From Tissierella_B sp964485455 (GTDB taxonomy: Bacteria > Bacillota > Clostridia > Tissierellales > Tissierellaceae): 15,270 nt of DNA. The translations under genes and the position numbers were made by a program. The stretch lies in contig CAZAJU010000049.1 of assembly GCA_964485455.1 (NCBI GenBank), positions 1 through 15,270 on the forward strand, given 5' to 3'. Under the pieces are notes generated by a model. It ran no database searches and was not told the origin of the DNA. It saw only the letters and a program-made list of their open reading frames with translations. Positions 6,864-13,620 of this stretch are shown in pieces; position 1 is the stretch's first letter; the number at the start of each line of letters is the position of its first letter.

Positions 6864-7478
6864 TTACTTATATTTAACAAGTTCAAAAGCTTCATAGTTA
6901 TTAATTACTATTTTAACCAGGCCTATATTCTTTGCATAATACTCCTTAACAGTAAAATCATCATTAGTATATTTAATTATTATTGCTTCAAATGCACCTG
7001 CTGGAGTCATAACTTCTGCATCTTTTTTTATTATTTCATATGTTCCACCTTCATCATCCCTCCACTTAGTTCCTTCTCTAACTGGAGCCTTAATGATTAT
7101 ATCATCTCTATTCGGTACTAAATCATGAGTATAATCTACACCAAAAGTTTTATTATCCAATTCTTTAGTGAAAACAAGCCTTATAGCTTCATCTTCTATA
7201 CTATAGACCATTACCATCTTTGTATTTTTATCTATTTGCTTTATTTGTATTTTCCCATTAAAAACATAATCTACAAGGTGTGTAAAGTATTCATTTTTCC
7301 CCTCGTTCTTAAATACCTTATTCATAGCCTTATTAGGAAAATAATCTAGACTTTCCTCACTACTATCTTTATAAACTTCTCTGTGATTGCTTCTAATGTA
7401 GGTAATATTACCAAATATAATGATAGCCAGTAATATACCTAACCACAAAATGAGCCTATCGCTTACTACTTTATCCAT
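6864..7478 (-). CDS. Membrane-anchored extracytoplasmic protein of unknown function
   Basis: The product has 204 residues; GGAGG lies 7 bases before the ATG. A single hydrophobic segment at about residues 9-28 (LILWLGILLAIIIFGNITYI), with charged residues before it, suggests an uncleaved N-terminal anchor with the rest outside the membrane. No lipobox Cys is present. The exposed part is beta-rich and includes EGTKW at about 136-140 and, later, TPAGAFEAIIIKYTND and EYYAKNIGLVKIV. The pattern 'G..W ... TPAG.F.... YYAK..GLVK' occurs in exported repeat-type or DUF-type domains of Firmicutes, but I cannot name the family with confidence. No catalytic residues are evident. It follows the glycosylase gene and its ribosome site lies inside a terminator-like hairpin, so expression is probably tied to read-through or to melting of that hairpin. 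Confidence 0.75.
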   Translation of the reverse strand: MDKVVSDRLILWLGILLAIIIFGNITYIRSNHREVYKDSSEESLDYFPNKAMNKVFKNEGKNEYFTHLVDYVFNGKIQIKQIDKNTKMVMVYSIEDEAIRLVFTKELDNKTFGVDYTHDLVPNRDDIIIKAPVREGTKWRDDEGGTYEIIKKDAEVMTPAGAFEAIIIKYTNDDFTVKEYYAKNIGLVKIVINNYEAFELVKYK

Positions 7479-7526
7479 AAAAACACCTCCACCTTACTTA
7501 ATATTTAGTAAGATAGAGGCGTTTTT
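7479..7526 (-). terminator. Terminator-like hairpin that buries the Shine-Dalgarno of the next gene
   Basis: On the minus strand 7508-7526 pairs with 7479-7497 over 19 continuous pairs, including three G-U pairs, with a 10-base loop. TTTTT ends the second arm and is followed at once by the ATG of the membrane-anchored protein gene. The second arm contains that gene's GGTGGAGGT ribosome site. On the plus strand the three G-U positions would be A-C mismatches, so the fully paired form exists only in minus-strand RNA. It can end transcription from the glycosylase gene and also hide the ribosome site of any read-through RNA. Confidence 0.75.
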
Positions 7527-7549
7527 ATGCCTAGTTTGTACAATTTATA

Positions 7550-8158
7550 TTATGATACATATTTATTATCTTTAATAAAAAACCTTAGGAGATAGTCTCT
7601 TCCATTTACAGCATAGTCTATATTTATCCTCTTGCTGCGAATTATATCCTCTTTAGGTACAACAAATCCATCCTCTACCCATATACTAGGATTATCCACT
7701 AGATTTGCACCATAATGTTTGTCTATTGATAAATTCATAGCCATTACAAGCTTAGCAGGTCCACTAGTTAAATTCTTTAACTCCTTAGCATTAGGAGCAA
7801 CCATTTTTCTATTATATCTATTTTCATACATATATTCTACTCCTTCTAGAGGTTCCACTGCCCTTAGTAGCACTGCACCATGTACTCCTTCTTTTTCGGT
7901 AACGATATTAAAAAGCTGATACATTCCATAGATATTGTATATATAAATATGGCCTCCAGCTTCATCAATAACCCTAGTTCTATTGGTCAAGCCCTTATTA
8001 AAGTGAGCTCCTTCATCCTTTGAATTTATATAAGCTTCCGTCTCTACTATCTTAGCCTTATATAGCTTGTCACCATCCTGATGGACCAAAACCTTCCCCA
8101 GTAAATCCCTTGCTACTAAAATTGTATTTCTTTCATAAAATTGTCTTGATAGTCGCAT
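7550..8158 (-). CDS. 3-methyladenine DNA glycosylase, AAG/MPG family
   Basis: The product has 202 residues, typical of the bacterial family; AGGAG lies 6 bases before the ATG. Family motifs: ARDLLGKVL (16-24) and IVETEAY (37-43), with the predicted catalytic Glu41 matching human Glu125. His52 matches human His136. GGHIYIYNIYGMYQLFN (68-84) carries Tyr74, in the place of the tyrosine that intercalates into DNA in the human enzyme. AVLLRAVEP follows at 95-103. The enzyme removes alkylated purines such as 3-methyladenine and hypoxanthine as the first step of base excision repair. It is the last gene of a minus-strand operon behind the acetyltransferase and phosphatase genes, 40 bases after the latter. 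A terminator-like hairpin follows the stop codon. Confidence 0.93.
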   Translation of the reverse strand: MRLSRQFYERNTILVARDLLGKVLVHQDGDKLYKAKIVETEAYINSKDEGAHFNKGLTNRTRVIDEAGGHIYIYNIYGMYQLFNIVTEKEGVHGAVLLRAVEPLEGVEYMYENRYNRKMVAPNAKELKNLTSGPAKLVMAMNLSIDKHYGANLVDNPSIWVEDGFVVPKEDIIRSKRINIDYAVNGRDYLLRFFIKDNKYVS

Positions 8159-8198
8159 CCTCTTCTCCTAGAACTTTTATTCATATGGAATGGCATCT

Positions 8199-8828
8199 TT
8201 AAATATTTGACTCCTCAAAAAACTCAGTATCAATATGAGATATATCCCCCTCTATATATAATTCTATATTTCCATTCTCCACCTTACATATATTAAGAGC
8301 TGTACCAGTATATACTTGAAGCTTTGAAAATTCATCTATAGTCATCCCTTTGATTATTGCAAGTATAGCTTTAATAGTTACACCATGGGTAACTATTAAT
8401 ATGTTTTCTGCTTCTAAGTTTACTATTTCCTCTAAGAATTTATTTATCCTCTTAAATAAATCCTGCAAAGATTCTCCATTTATAGGAACATAATCCTTCG
8501 GATTATTCAAAAAGGTATAGTACTCATTAGGGTACTCATTTTCTATTTGAGAAAGCTCCATTCCCTCCCAAACACCAAATCCAAATTCCATCAAGGCATC
8601 ATGGGTTCGAATTTCCACTTTCTTATTTCCTCTAATTAGCTCAGCAGTATACAACGCTCTATTTTGAGGGCTGGAATAAATATAGTCAAACTTTATATCT
8701 TTTAACCTATCCCCAAGACTTTTAGCTCTATTTATTCCCTCCTGAGTAAGACTGGAATCCATCCAACCCTGTAATCTCTTCTGAATATTCCATTCAGTTG
8801 TTCCATGTCTAGTTATAAATAATCTCAT
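8199..8828 (-). CDS. Histidine phosphatase superfamily protein (phosphoglycerate mutase-like)
   Basis: The product has 209 residues. The ATG at 8828 is preferred: GAGG lies 9 bases before it, overlapping the stop of the upstream gene, whereas an in-frame TTG 15 bases earlier lacks a ribosome site. The catalytic motif FITRHGTTEWN places the phosphoacceptor His at residue 8. YSSPQNRALYTAE (51-63) provides the phosphate-binding Arg, Glu81 or Glu88 in the EFGFGVWEG region is the likely acid, and the second His is in VTHG (147-150). Members range from cofactor-dependent mutases to phosphatases of cobalamin, sugar or nucleotide intermediates. The motif fits a phosphatase better than a glycolytic mutase, but the substrate is unknown. 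It is cotranscribed with the acetyltransferase and glycosylase genes. Confidence 0.9.
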   Translation of the reverse strand: MRLFITRHGTTEWNIQKRLQGWMDSSLTQEGINRAKSLGDRLKDIKFDYIYSSPQNRALYTAELIRGNKKVEIRTHDALMEFGFGVWEGMELSQIENEYPNEYYTFLNNPKDYVPINGESLQDLFKRINKFLEEIVNLEAENILIVTHGVTIKAILAIIKGMTIDEFSKLQVYTGTALNICKVENGNIELYIEGDISHIDTEFFEESNI

Positions 8829-8839
8829 TAAGCTTATCC

Positions 8840-9349
8840 TCAATTAAATCCATTAGCTAAACCCAGTAGAGCTTCGTTATCTACCCTATATACTGTCCAT
8901 TCATCCATAGGAACAGCGCCAATACTCTTGTAAAAATTTATAGAAGACTCATTCCAATCAAGACACCACCACTCAAACCTTCCACAATCCCTTTCTATAG
9001 CTAGCTTTGCCAAAAAAGATAATAATATCTTTCCTATTCCCCTTCCTCTCATTTGAGGCCTAATATATAGATCCTCTAGATATAAACCAGGTTTTCCCAG
9101 GAAGGTGGAATAGTTATGAAAGAATAATGCAAAACCTATGTCTTCCCCATGGAGTTGGGCGATGACAACCTCTGCTGCCTTACGATTAAAAATGGAATCC
9201 CTTATACCAGCTTCTGTTGCAACTACCTGATCCAACAGATTTTCGTATTCTGCCAACTCCTTTATAAATTCTAATATTAAAGGTACATCATCTTCTTCTG
9301 CAAATCTTAGCTTTAAACCATCTATTTTCGTTTCAATAATTTTTTTCAA
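8840..9349 (-). CDS. GNAT acetyltransferase resembling spermidine/spermine N1-acetyltransferase
   Basis: The product has 169 residues. It starts with TTG at 9349, six bases after a strong AAAGGAGG; no ATG alternative exists nearby. The GNAT fold is marked by LYLEDLYI (89-96), the acetyl-CoA pyrophosphate loop RGRGIG (101-106) and DWNESSINFYKSIGA (131-145). 'LYLED.Y....RG.GIG', 'WN..SINFYK..GA' and the final 'W..YR.D...L' are those of the SSAT (diamine/thialysine acetyltransferase) branch, which transfers acetyl groups from acetyl-CoA to polyamines or related amines in the cytoplasm. Substrate assignment is inference from this similarity. It is the first gene of an operon with the phosphatase and glycosylase, with a promoter at 9406-9434. 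Confidence 0.88.
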   Translation of the reverse strand: MKKIIETKIDGLKLRFAEEDDVPLILEFIKELAEYENLLDQVVATEAGIRDSIFNRKAAEVVIAQLHGEDIGFALFFHNYSTFLGKPGLYLEDLYIRPQMRGRGIGKILLSFLAKLAIERDCGRFEWWCLDWNESSINFYKSIGAVPMDEWTVYRVDNEALLGLANGFN

Positions 9350-9405
9350 AGCAAGCCTCCTTTAATGCTATCATTCTTACAATTTGCATTACTTAAACAA
9401 TATAT

Positions 9406-9434
9406 ATTATACATATTTTCTTCTTAATTGTCGT
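9406..9434 (-). promoter_or_regulatory. Putative promoter of the acetyltransferase-phosphatase-glycosylase operon
   Basis: On the minus strand ACGACA (9429-9434) and a perfect TATAAT (9406-9411) are separated by 17 bases. Transcription would start about 50 bases before the TTG start codon. Confidence 0.6.
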
Positions 9435-9499
9435 TACTATGATTTATTCCGAGCATCATGGACAACAATAAAAATTACATGTGATTTATTGGAGTTATT

Positions 9500-9536
9500 A
9501 AAAAAGGGAACCCCCCCGATTAATGTATCGGGGGGG
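9500..9536 (-). terminator. Intrinsic terminator after symporter 2, with a poly-C/poly-G stem
   Basis: A 10-bp stem (9511-9520 with 9527-9536) made of seven C-G pairs plus GAT/ATC has a 6-base loop. On the minus strand it is followed by TTCCC and then six T. It lies 11 bases after the symporter 2 stop. The homopolymer run is unusual in so AT-rich a genome. Confidence 0.88.
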
Positions 9537-9547
9537 GATTAATTCAT

Positions 9548-11017
9548 TTATTTAATTATTGTAGTACTTAAACCCTTCTTAAGAACAGAACTCTTTTTAC
9601 TTTGCTTTTCTTCAAGATTTTGGAATTCATAGTTCCAATATACATTTCCAGCTTTAACCTTAGCATCATAATCATTAAGCATATTCTTAACATCCTTGGA
9701 TAATATGAATAAAGCTATAATATTTGGAATGGCCATGATTCCCATTGCTGCATCTGCTAATTCCCATACGAAAGTTGCATCTATTAAAGTACCTATTACT
9801 AATGATGTCAATACAACTGCTTTGAAAGTATTTAAAGTAATTGGTTTTGCATCAACTAATAGCTTTACGTTTGATTCTGCAAAGAAGTACCATCCCACTA
9901 TAGTAGTTAAGGAGAAGAATGATAAACAGATAGATAAGAACATTCCTCCAAAATTACCAAAGCCTGAAGCAAAACCACTTTGAGTCATAACTGTACCACT
10001 TTGAACCATTACAGAAGCTGCAACACTAGGGTCATATGAACCAGATGCCATATTTACCATTACTGTTGAAGTACAGATTAAAAATGTTGATATAAATACA
10101 CCTATCATTGCAGTAAAACCTTGCTCTGCAGGATGCTTTACATCTGCAACAGCATGTGAGTGTGGAGTTGAACCCATTCCTGCTTCATTTGAGAACAATC
10201 CTCTAGCTAAACCAAATCTTATTGTTTGTTGAACTGTAATTCCTAGAACACCGCCTCCGATAGCTCCTGGTGTAAATGCTCCAACAAATATATTCTTTAT
10301 TGCAGGTAAGAAATTACCCATGTTCATAACTATAATAACTAAACTTCCTAATATATAAGCCCCAGCCATTATTGGCACTACTGTTTCTGCAAATGATGCT
10401 ATTCTTCCCATACCACCCATTAATATTAGTGCTACAACGATTGCAAGACCTACAGTAACTGCTATAACTGGTACGTTAAACGCTGAACTAACTGAACCTG
10501 CTACTGAGTTTGATTGAACCATTATTCCAACAACACCTAGTGCTAGTACAGCTGTTGCTGAGAAGAATATTGCTAAGCCTTTTGATTTAAGGCCATTTTT
10601 AATATAATAAGCAGGTCCACCCACTAACTCCCCATCTTTAGTCTCTCTATACTTTTGTGCAAGAACAGATTCACTAAATATAGTTGCCATTCCGAAGAAC
10701 GCTGATACTATCATCCAGAATGCTGCTCCTGGTCCACCTGCAGCTATTGCTGTTGCAACACCTACGATATTTCCTGTTCCTACCTGTGCAGCTACAGCTG
10801 TAGATAGGGCTTGGAAAGGACTCATTTTTCCTTCTTCAACCTTTTCCTTTTTAACAATTCCATCGATCATCTTCTTTAATGCTGGGAATACTCGAGTAAA
10901 TTGTGGAAACTTAAGTATAAACGTCATATAAATACCAATACCAACTAATGCAAAAATAAGTACGTAATCCCATAAAACCTTGTTTACTAAACCTATTATT
11001 TCTCTCAAACCTTCCAT
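9548..11017 (-). CDS. Sodium/proton:amino-acid symporter, AGCS family, copy 2
   Basis: The product has 489 residues; GGAGG lies 7 bases before the ATG. It is polytopic with about ten membrane segments. Family marks are GTGNIVGVA (80-88), GGPAYYI (133-139) and NEAGMGSTPHSHA (277-289), plus a charged C-terminal tail. It imports small neutral amino acids such as alanine, glycine or glutamine with a cation. The signature loop differs from copy 1 (GSTPHSHA against GSAPIAHA), so substrate preference may differ. It lies downstream of the kinase-regulator pair in the same direction, mirroring the B. subtilis link between GlnK-GlnL and the AGCS transporter GlnT. Separation by a terminator and 439 non-coding bases suggests its own, regulated promoter. 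Confidence 0.93.
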   Translation of the reverse strand: MEGLREIIGLVNKVLWDYVLIFALVGIGIYMTFILKFPQFTRVFPALKKMIDGIVKKEKVEEGKMSPFQALSTAVAAQVGTGNIVGVATAIAAGGPGAAFWMIVSAFFGMATIFSESVLAQKYRETKDGELVGGPAYYIKNGLKSKGLAIFFSATAVLALGVVGIMVQSNSVAGSVSSAFNVPVIAVTVGLAIVVALILMGGMGRIASFAETVVPIMAGAYILGSLVIIVMNMGNFLPAIKNIFVGAFTPGAIGGGVLGITVQQTIRFGLARGLFSNEAGMGSTPHSHAVADVKHPAEQGFTAMIGVFISTFLICTSTVMVNMASGSYDPSVAASVMVQSGTVMTQSGFASGFGNFGGMFLSICLSFFSLTTIVGWYFFAESNVKLLVDAKPITLNTFKAVVLTSLVIGTLIDATFVWELADAAMGIMAIPNIIALFILSKDVKNMLNDYDAKVKAGNVYWNYEFQNLEEKQSKKSSVLKKGLSTTIIK

Positions 11018-11076
11018 TGAAATGCCTCCATCTCTATTTTTTAAGGAACTAACAAGATTAGCAATATCCTTTCTAA

Positions 11077-11116
11077 CTTTATTCCACGTTTTACCGTGTG
11101 ACCTCTCCTAATAAAG
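11077..11116 (-). other. Two-tier hairpin in the symporter 2 leader
   Basis: CTTTATT (minus strand, 11110-11116) pairs with AATAAAG (11077-11083), enclosing an inner CACG/CGTG hairpin (11095-11098 with 11085-11088). It lies in the roughly 130-base leader between the predicted start of transcription and the coding region. No known riboswitch class was recognised in it. Confidence 0.3.
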
Positions 11117-11118
11117 CT

Positions 11119-11132
11119 TGAAAACGATATCC
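11119..11132 (+). promoter_or_regulatory. cre-like (CcpA) site in the symporter 2 leader
   Basis: TGAAAACGATATCC matches the cre consensus TGWAANCGNTNWCA at 13 of 14 positions. It lies about 12-25 bases after the predicted transcription start, a place where CcpA binding normally represses. The symporter 1 leader has a related site sharing TGAAAACG. Confidence 0.5.
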
Positions 11133-11150
11133 AATTTAGTTCTCTTTTAT

Positions 11151-11156
11151 ATAATA
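11151..11156 (-). promoter_or_regulatory. Candidate -10 element of symporter 2 without a recognisable -35
   Basis: TATTAT on the minus strand lies in TATTATATAAAAG. Seventeen bases upstream there is only GTGAAG, a poor -35. A good -10 with a poor -35 is typical of promoters that need an activator, which would fit control by the GlnL-like regulator. Confidence 0.35.
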
Positions 11157-11206
11157 TGAGTATAGGCCTAACACTTCACATTCCTACTTAAAGTTTCAAA
11201 GTATAT

Positions 11207-11240
11207 AAAAATATTTTTAGATTTTTAAAAAATATTTTTT
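11207..11240. promoter_or_regulatory. Pair of AT palindromes 21 bp apart upstream of symporter 2
   Basis: AAAAATATTTTT (11207-11218) and AAAAAATATTTTTT (11227-11240) are each self-complementary, with centres 21 bp apart, two helical turns. They lie about 65-90 bases upstream of the predicted start. They could be a tandem operator for the GlnL-like regulator or phased A-tracts that bend DNA. Confidence 0.4.
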
Positions 11241-11269
11241 ATAAATAAAATACATAAAAGTAAGGGTAT

Positions 11270-11361
11270 AAGAAAAGCTTCTAAAGAAGTGTTATACGTA
11301 GCTTTTCTTGTTACTCATTGACAGAAAGTTCTATTTATATAAGATTCAAGGTAGAACTTTC
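11270..11361. repeat. Two successive inverted repeats between the regulator and symporter 2
   Basis: AAGAAAAGCT (11270-11279) pairs with 11300-11309, and GAAAGTTCTA (11324-11333) pairs with 11352-11361; each arm is 10 bp and perfect. Together with the terminator at 11381-11434 they form three hairpins in a row. Their role is unknown. The rest of this 439-base non-coding stretch holds the AT palindromes, the promoter, the cre-like site and the leader. Confidence 0.5.
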
Positions 11362-11372
11362 CTATTCGTAAT

Positions 11373-11434
11373 AAAAAAATTACTTTTAGTAAAGTCAGAA
11401 ATTACAAAGCAATTTCATCCTATCACTAAAAGTA
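11373..11434 (-). terminator. Intrinsic terminator after the kinase-regulator operon
   Basis: On the minus strand TACTTTTAGT (11425-11434) pairs with ACTAAAAGTA (11381-11390) and is followed by ATTTTTTTATT. The 34-base loop can form an inner 6-bp hairpin (GAAATT/AATTTC, 11398-11403 with 11411-11416). It lies 22 bases after the regulator stop codon. Confidence 0.75.
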
Positions 11435-11456
11435 GATTAAGGATATCTTTATCCAG

Positions 11457-12293
11457 CTATAGCTTGCTATAATAAACTATTCCTTCTAAAAACTTCTTAA
11501 GATTAACCTTTCCTCTTTTTTTAGACTTCCCTCTTATAAAATCCATCTCAATCTTTAATTGCTCAAAGTTATATAACCCATTGGAATACTCGACAAAAAT
11601 CTCATTCATATAATCTTCTATGCCTATATTAGCTAAATTTATCATTCCTGCAGTTGCAGTTCTTCTTATTCTTTGCTCCATAGTCTTAGGATTATCTGAA
11701 AATTTACTACATAACTCATTAACCGTTATTTCTGACATGCTTAGGTTATTATTTATAAGATATTCTACAGCAGCTATAATATCCTGACTCCCTGTTTCTC
11801 CCAAGATTCCCATTCTTTGCATAACCTTTTTAATCCCTGCTAAATTATCTTCCTCAGGTTTTGATATTACTAGATTGTTCAGGTTCCCTGCAAAGATACT
11901 TTGAATCTTTTCTAACTTCTTATTCATTTCTATTCTCTCTATAACTTTTCTTAAAACCGTCTCTACTTCAATAGCATCAATAGGCTTTGATATATAGAAT
12001 TCGATACCACTCTGATATGCCTTTGAAATCATATCCTTTGAGGATACTTGCGATATCATAATATAATGAATACCTGAATTTACAGATTTGATTTCTTTAA
12101 CCATACTTATGCCATCCTTACCAGGCATTAGAAGATCCACTAATACTATATCAGGTCTTAATAATTTAATATCATCAATCGCATCTATTCCATTAGTAGC
12201 CTTTCCTATTACCTCCCCTAATTCCTTATCCTCAATAATCTTTTCAAGTATTCGAATTATGCTTTCACTATCATCAACTAAGAATATTTTCAA
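11457..12293 (-). CDS. GlnL/YcbB-like response regulator, paired with the adjacent kinase
   Basis: The product has 278 residues, starting with TTG at 12293. GGAGG lies 9 bases upstream, inside the kinase gene, whose 3' end overlaps this gene by 20 bases; this indicates translational coupling. Receiver domain at 1-120: Asp7-Asp8, phosphoacceptor Asp53 in VDLLMPGKDG, Ser81, Lys103 in ISKP. The C-terminal YcbB-type DNA-binding domain contains EQRIRRTATAGMINLANIG and ends NLKKFLEGIVYYSKL. From residue 201 on it agrees with the orphan regulator at 63 of 75 positions, with mostly conservative changes. In B. subtilis the related GlnL activates glutaminase and glutamine transporter genes. Here the likely target is the symporter gene downstream. 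A terminator separates the two, so the symporter appears to be a regulated target and not an operon partner. Confidence 0.93.
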   Translation of the reverse strand: MKIFLVDDSESIIRILEKIIEDKELGEVIGKATNGIDAIDDIKLLRPDIVLVDLLMPGKDGISMVKEIKSVNSGIHYIMISQVSSKDMISKAYQSGIEFYISKPIDAIEVETVLRKVIERIEMNKKLEKIQSIFAGNLNNLVISKPEEDNLAGIKKVMQRMGILGETGSQDIIAAVEYLINNNLSMSEITVNELCSKFSDNPKTMEQRIRRTATAGMINLANIGIEDYMNEIFVEYSNGLYNFEQLKIEMDFIRGKSKKRGKVNLKKFLEGIVYYSKL

Positions 12294-13566
12294 CTTTTTC
12301 TTCCTCCATTATAATTTTAGGTATTATTACCTTAAAAGTAGTTCCAACATCAAGCTTTGAGCTAACCTCAATACTTCCTTCTAATTGGTTTACAATATAT
12401 TGTACAATGCTCAAACCTAGTCCTCTGTTGATTTCCCCTGTATTATAATTTATCTTTGTTGAGTATCCAGGTGAAAATATAAGCTTTAACCCCTCTTCAT
12501 CGATTCCAGAGCCCGTATCAGTAACGATAAATATATGATTTTCATCATCTACTTCATGATTTAAACTTATTAATGCTTCATTTTCAGAGATTGGGATAGC
12601 ATCCATACTATTCATTATTAGATTTCTTAGGATAGACATTAGATAATAATGATTAGGGGTGTAGAAGTCTTCTCCACATTCGAATATAAAATTAATATTC
12701 CTATTCTGCCTACTGACTTCTCTTTTCATAGACTCAAGCAATATATCATTTATTTCCTTGTAGTTCATACCTACATCATTTAGCTCTTTTTCAGTAATTT
12801 CCCTAATACCTCTAACTACAAGACCATTTTCTTTTTTTATTTCATGTACTTCTCTAGCAATATTTAATGCTTTTTCTGCCCATGTATCCCTGTTTTTTTC
12901 ATTGGTAATTTCATCAAAAAGGGCATATGACTGGCTCATTACCTTCTCGATACCATCCATATTCTTTTCTATCCAATACACCTCCGCTTTAAACTGTGAA
13001 GTTAGCAATAATAGTTTTTTATACCTTCTATCATGCTCTTCTTTTTTAAGTAAGTATGCATAGTATCTAAAGGACCCAATTATTAGTAGTATAATTGTAG
13101 AACGAATAATACTTATAAGGAGCAACTGATCCAATATGTCAAAGATATAAGGAACTCCCAATATTAAATACCTAACTATACCTTCTAATACATTTGAAAA
13201 GAAGTCACAAAATACAATAGAAACGTATACATATACTAGGCTCTCAGTTCTGTCTTCTTTTAAGAGTATACTATAGAATATTGAGTAGAATAAGTAAAAT
13301 AATATCTCCAACATATATGCAATTACTAAATTATCAGATGTTCCTATGGTCATATAACTTATGACCATTCTAAATATGTAAACCATTATACCTGACATTA
13401 TCCCAAGGGGAACAGGATTTAAATCATCATTATAATACACTAAGAATGCTACGAATATAATTATACCGGCAGAAATAATAAACTGACTATTCATTAATCC
13501 TAAACTTATTTGGGATGCAGTTGCTACCAGCAATGAAATAAATAACATCTTACTCATCTTATTCAA
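12274..13566 (-). CDS. Membrane sensor histidine kinase, GlnK-like
   Basis: The product has 430 residues from the TTG at 13566, which lies 6 bases after GAGGTG. A GTG three codons earlier overlaps that site and is less likely. About six membrane segments (8-25, 28-45, 52-72, 80-102, 108-127, 148-166) have almost no extracellular loops, so the sensor probably reads a signal within or near the membrane. A cytoplasmic helical region follows, with the likely phosphoacceptor His241 in REVHEIKKENG, the form of H-box typical of GlnK/YcbA-like kinases. Then come the ATPase boxes: Asn319 in NLIMNSMDAI, DTGSGID (350-356) and RGLGLSIV (381-388). It presumably phosphorylates the regulator encoded just downstream, and may also serve the orphan regulator 5.6 kb away. 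The GNAT gene upstream ends only 54 bases before it, so the three may be one operon. Confidence 0.92.
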   Translation of the reverse strand: MNKMSKMLFISLLVATASQISLGLMNSQFIISAGIIIFVAFLVYYNDDLNPVPLGIMSGIMVYIFRMVISYMTIGTSDNLVIAYMLEILFYLFYSIFYSILLKEDRTESLVYVYVSIVFCDFFSNVLEGIVRYLILGVPYIFDILDQLLLISIIRSTIILLIIGSFRYYAYLLKKEEHDRRYKKLLLLTSQFKAEVYWIEKNMDGIEKVMSQSYALFDEITNEKNRDTWAEKALNIAREVHEIKKENGLVVRGIREITEKELNDVGMNYKEINDILLESMKREVSRQNRNINFIFECGEDFYTPNHYYLMSILRNLIMNSMDAIPISENEALISLNHEVDDENHIFIVTDTGSGIDEEGLKLIFSPGYSTKINYNTGEINRGLGLSIVQYIVNQLEGSIEVSSKLDVGTTFKVIIPKIIMEEEKVENILS

Positions 13567-13620
13567 ACTCAACACCTCATCATAAATAAATACAAATTTT
13601 TACTATGATACCATAGTTTC

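Noticed and set aside
9500..9536. Poly-C/poly-G run as a phase-variable tract
   Set aside because: The runs of seven form the two arms of a terminator outside coding and promoter sequence, so length changes would have no obvious switching effect.
11018..11456. Direct repeats of TTTTGT with a 4-base spacer, the B. subtilis GlnL site as I recall it
   Set aside because: I searched both symporter upstream regions and found no such pair. The operator here must differ or lie in the gap.
13602..13617. Hairpin ACTATG/CATAGT as a terminator between the acetyltransferase and kinase genes
   Set aside because: It is only 6 bp, with no proper T-run after it; too weak to claim as a terminator.
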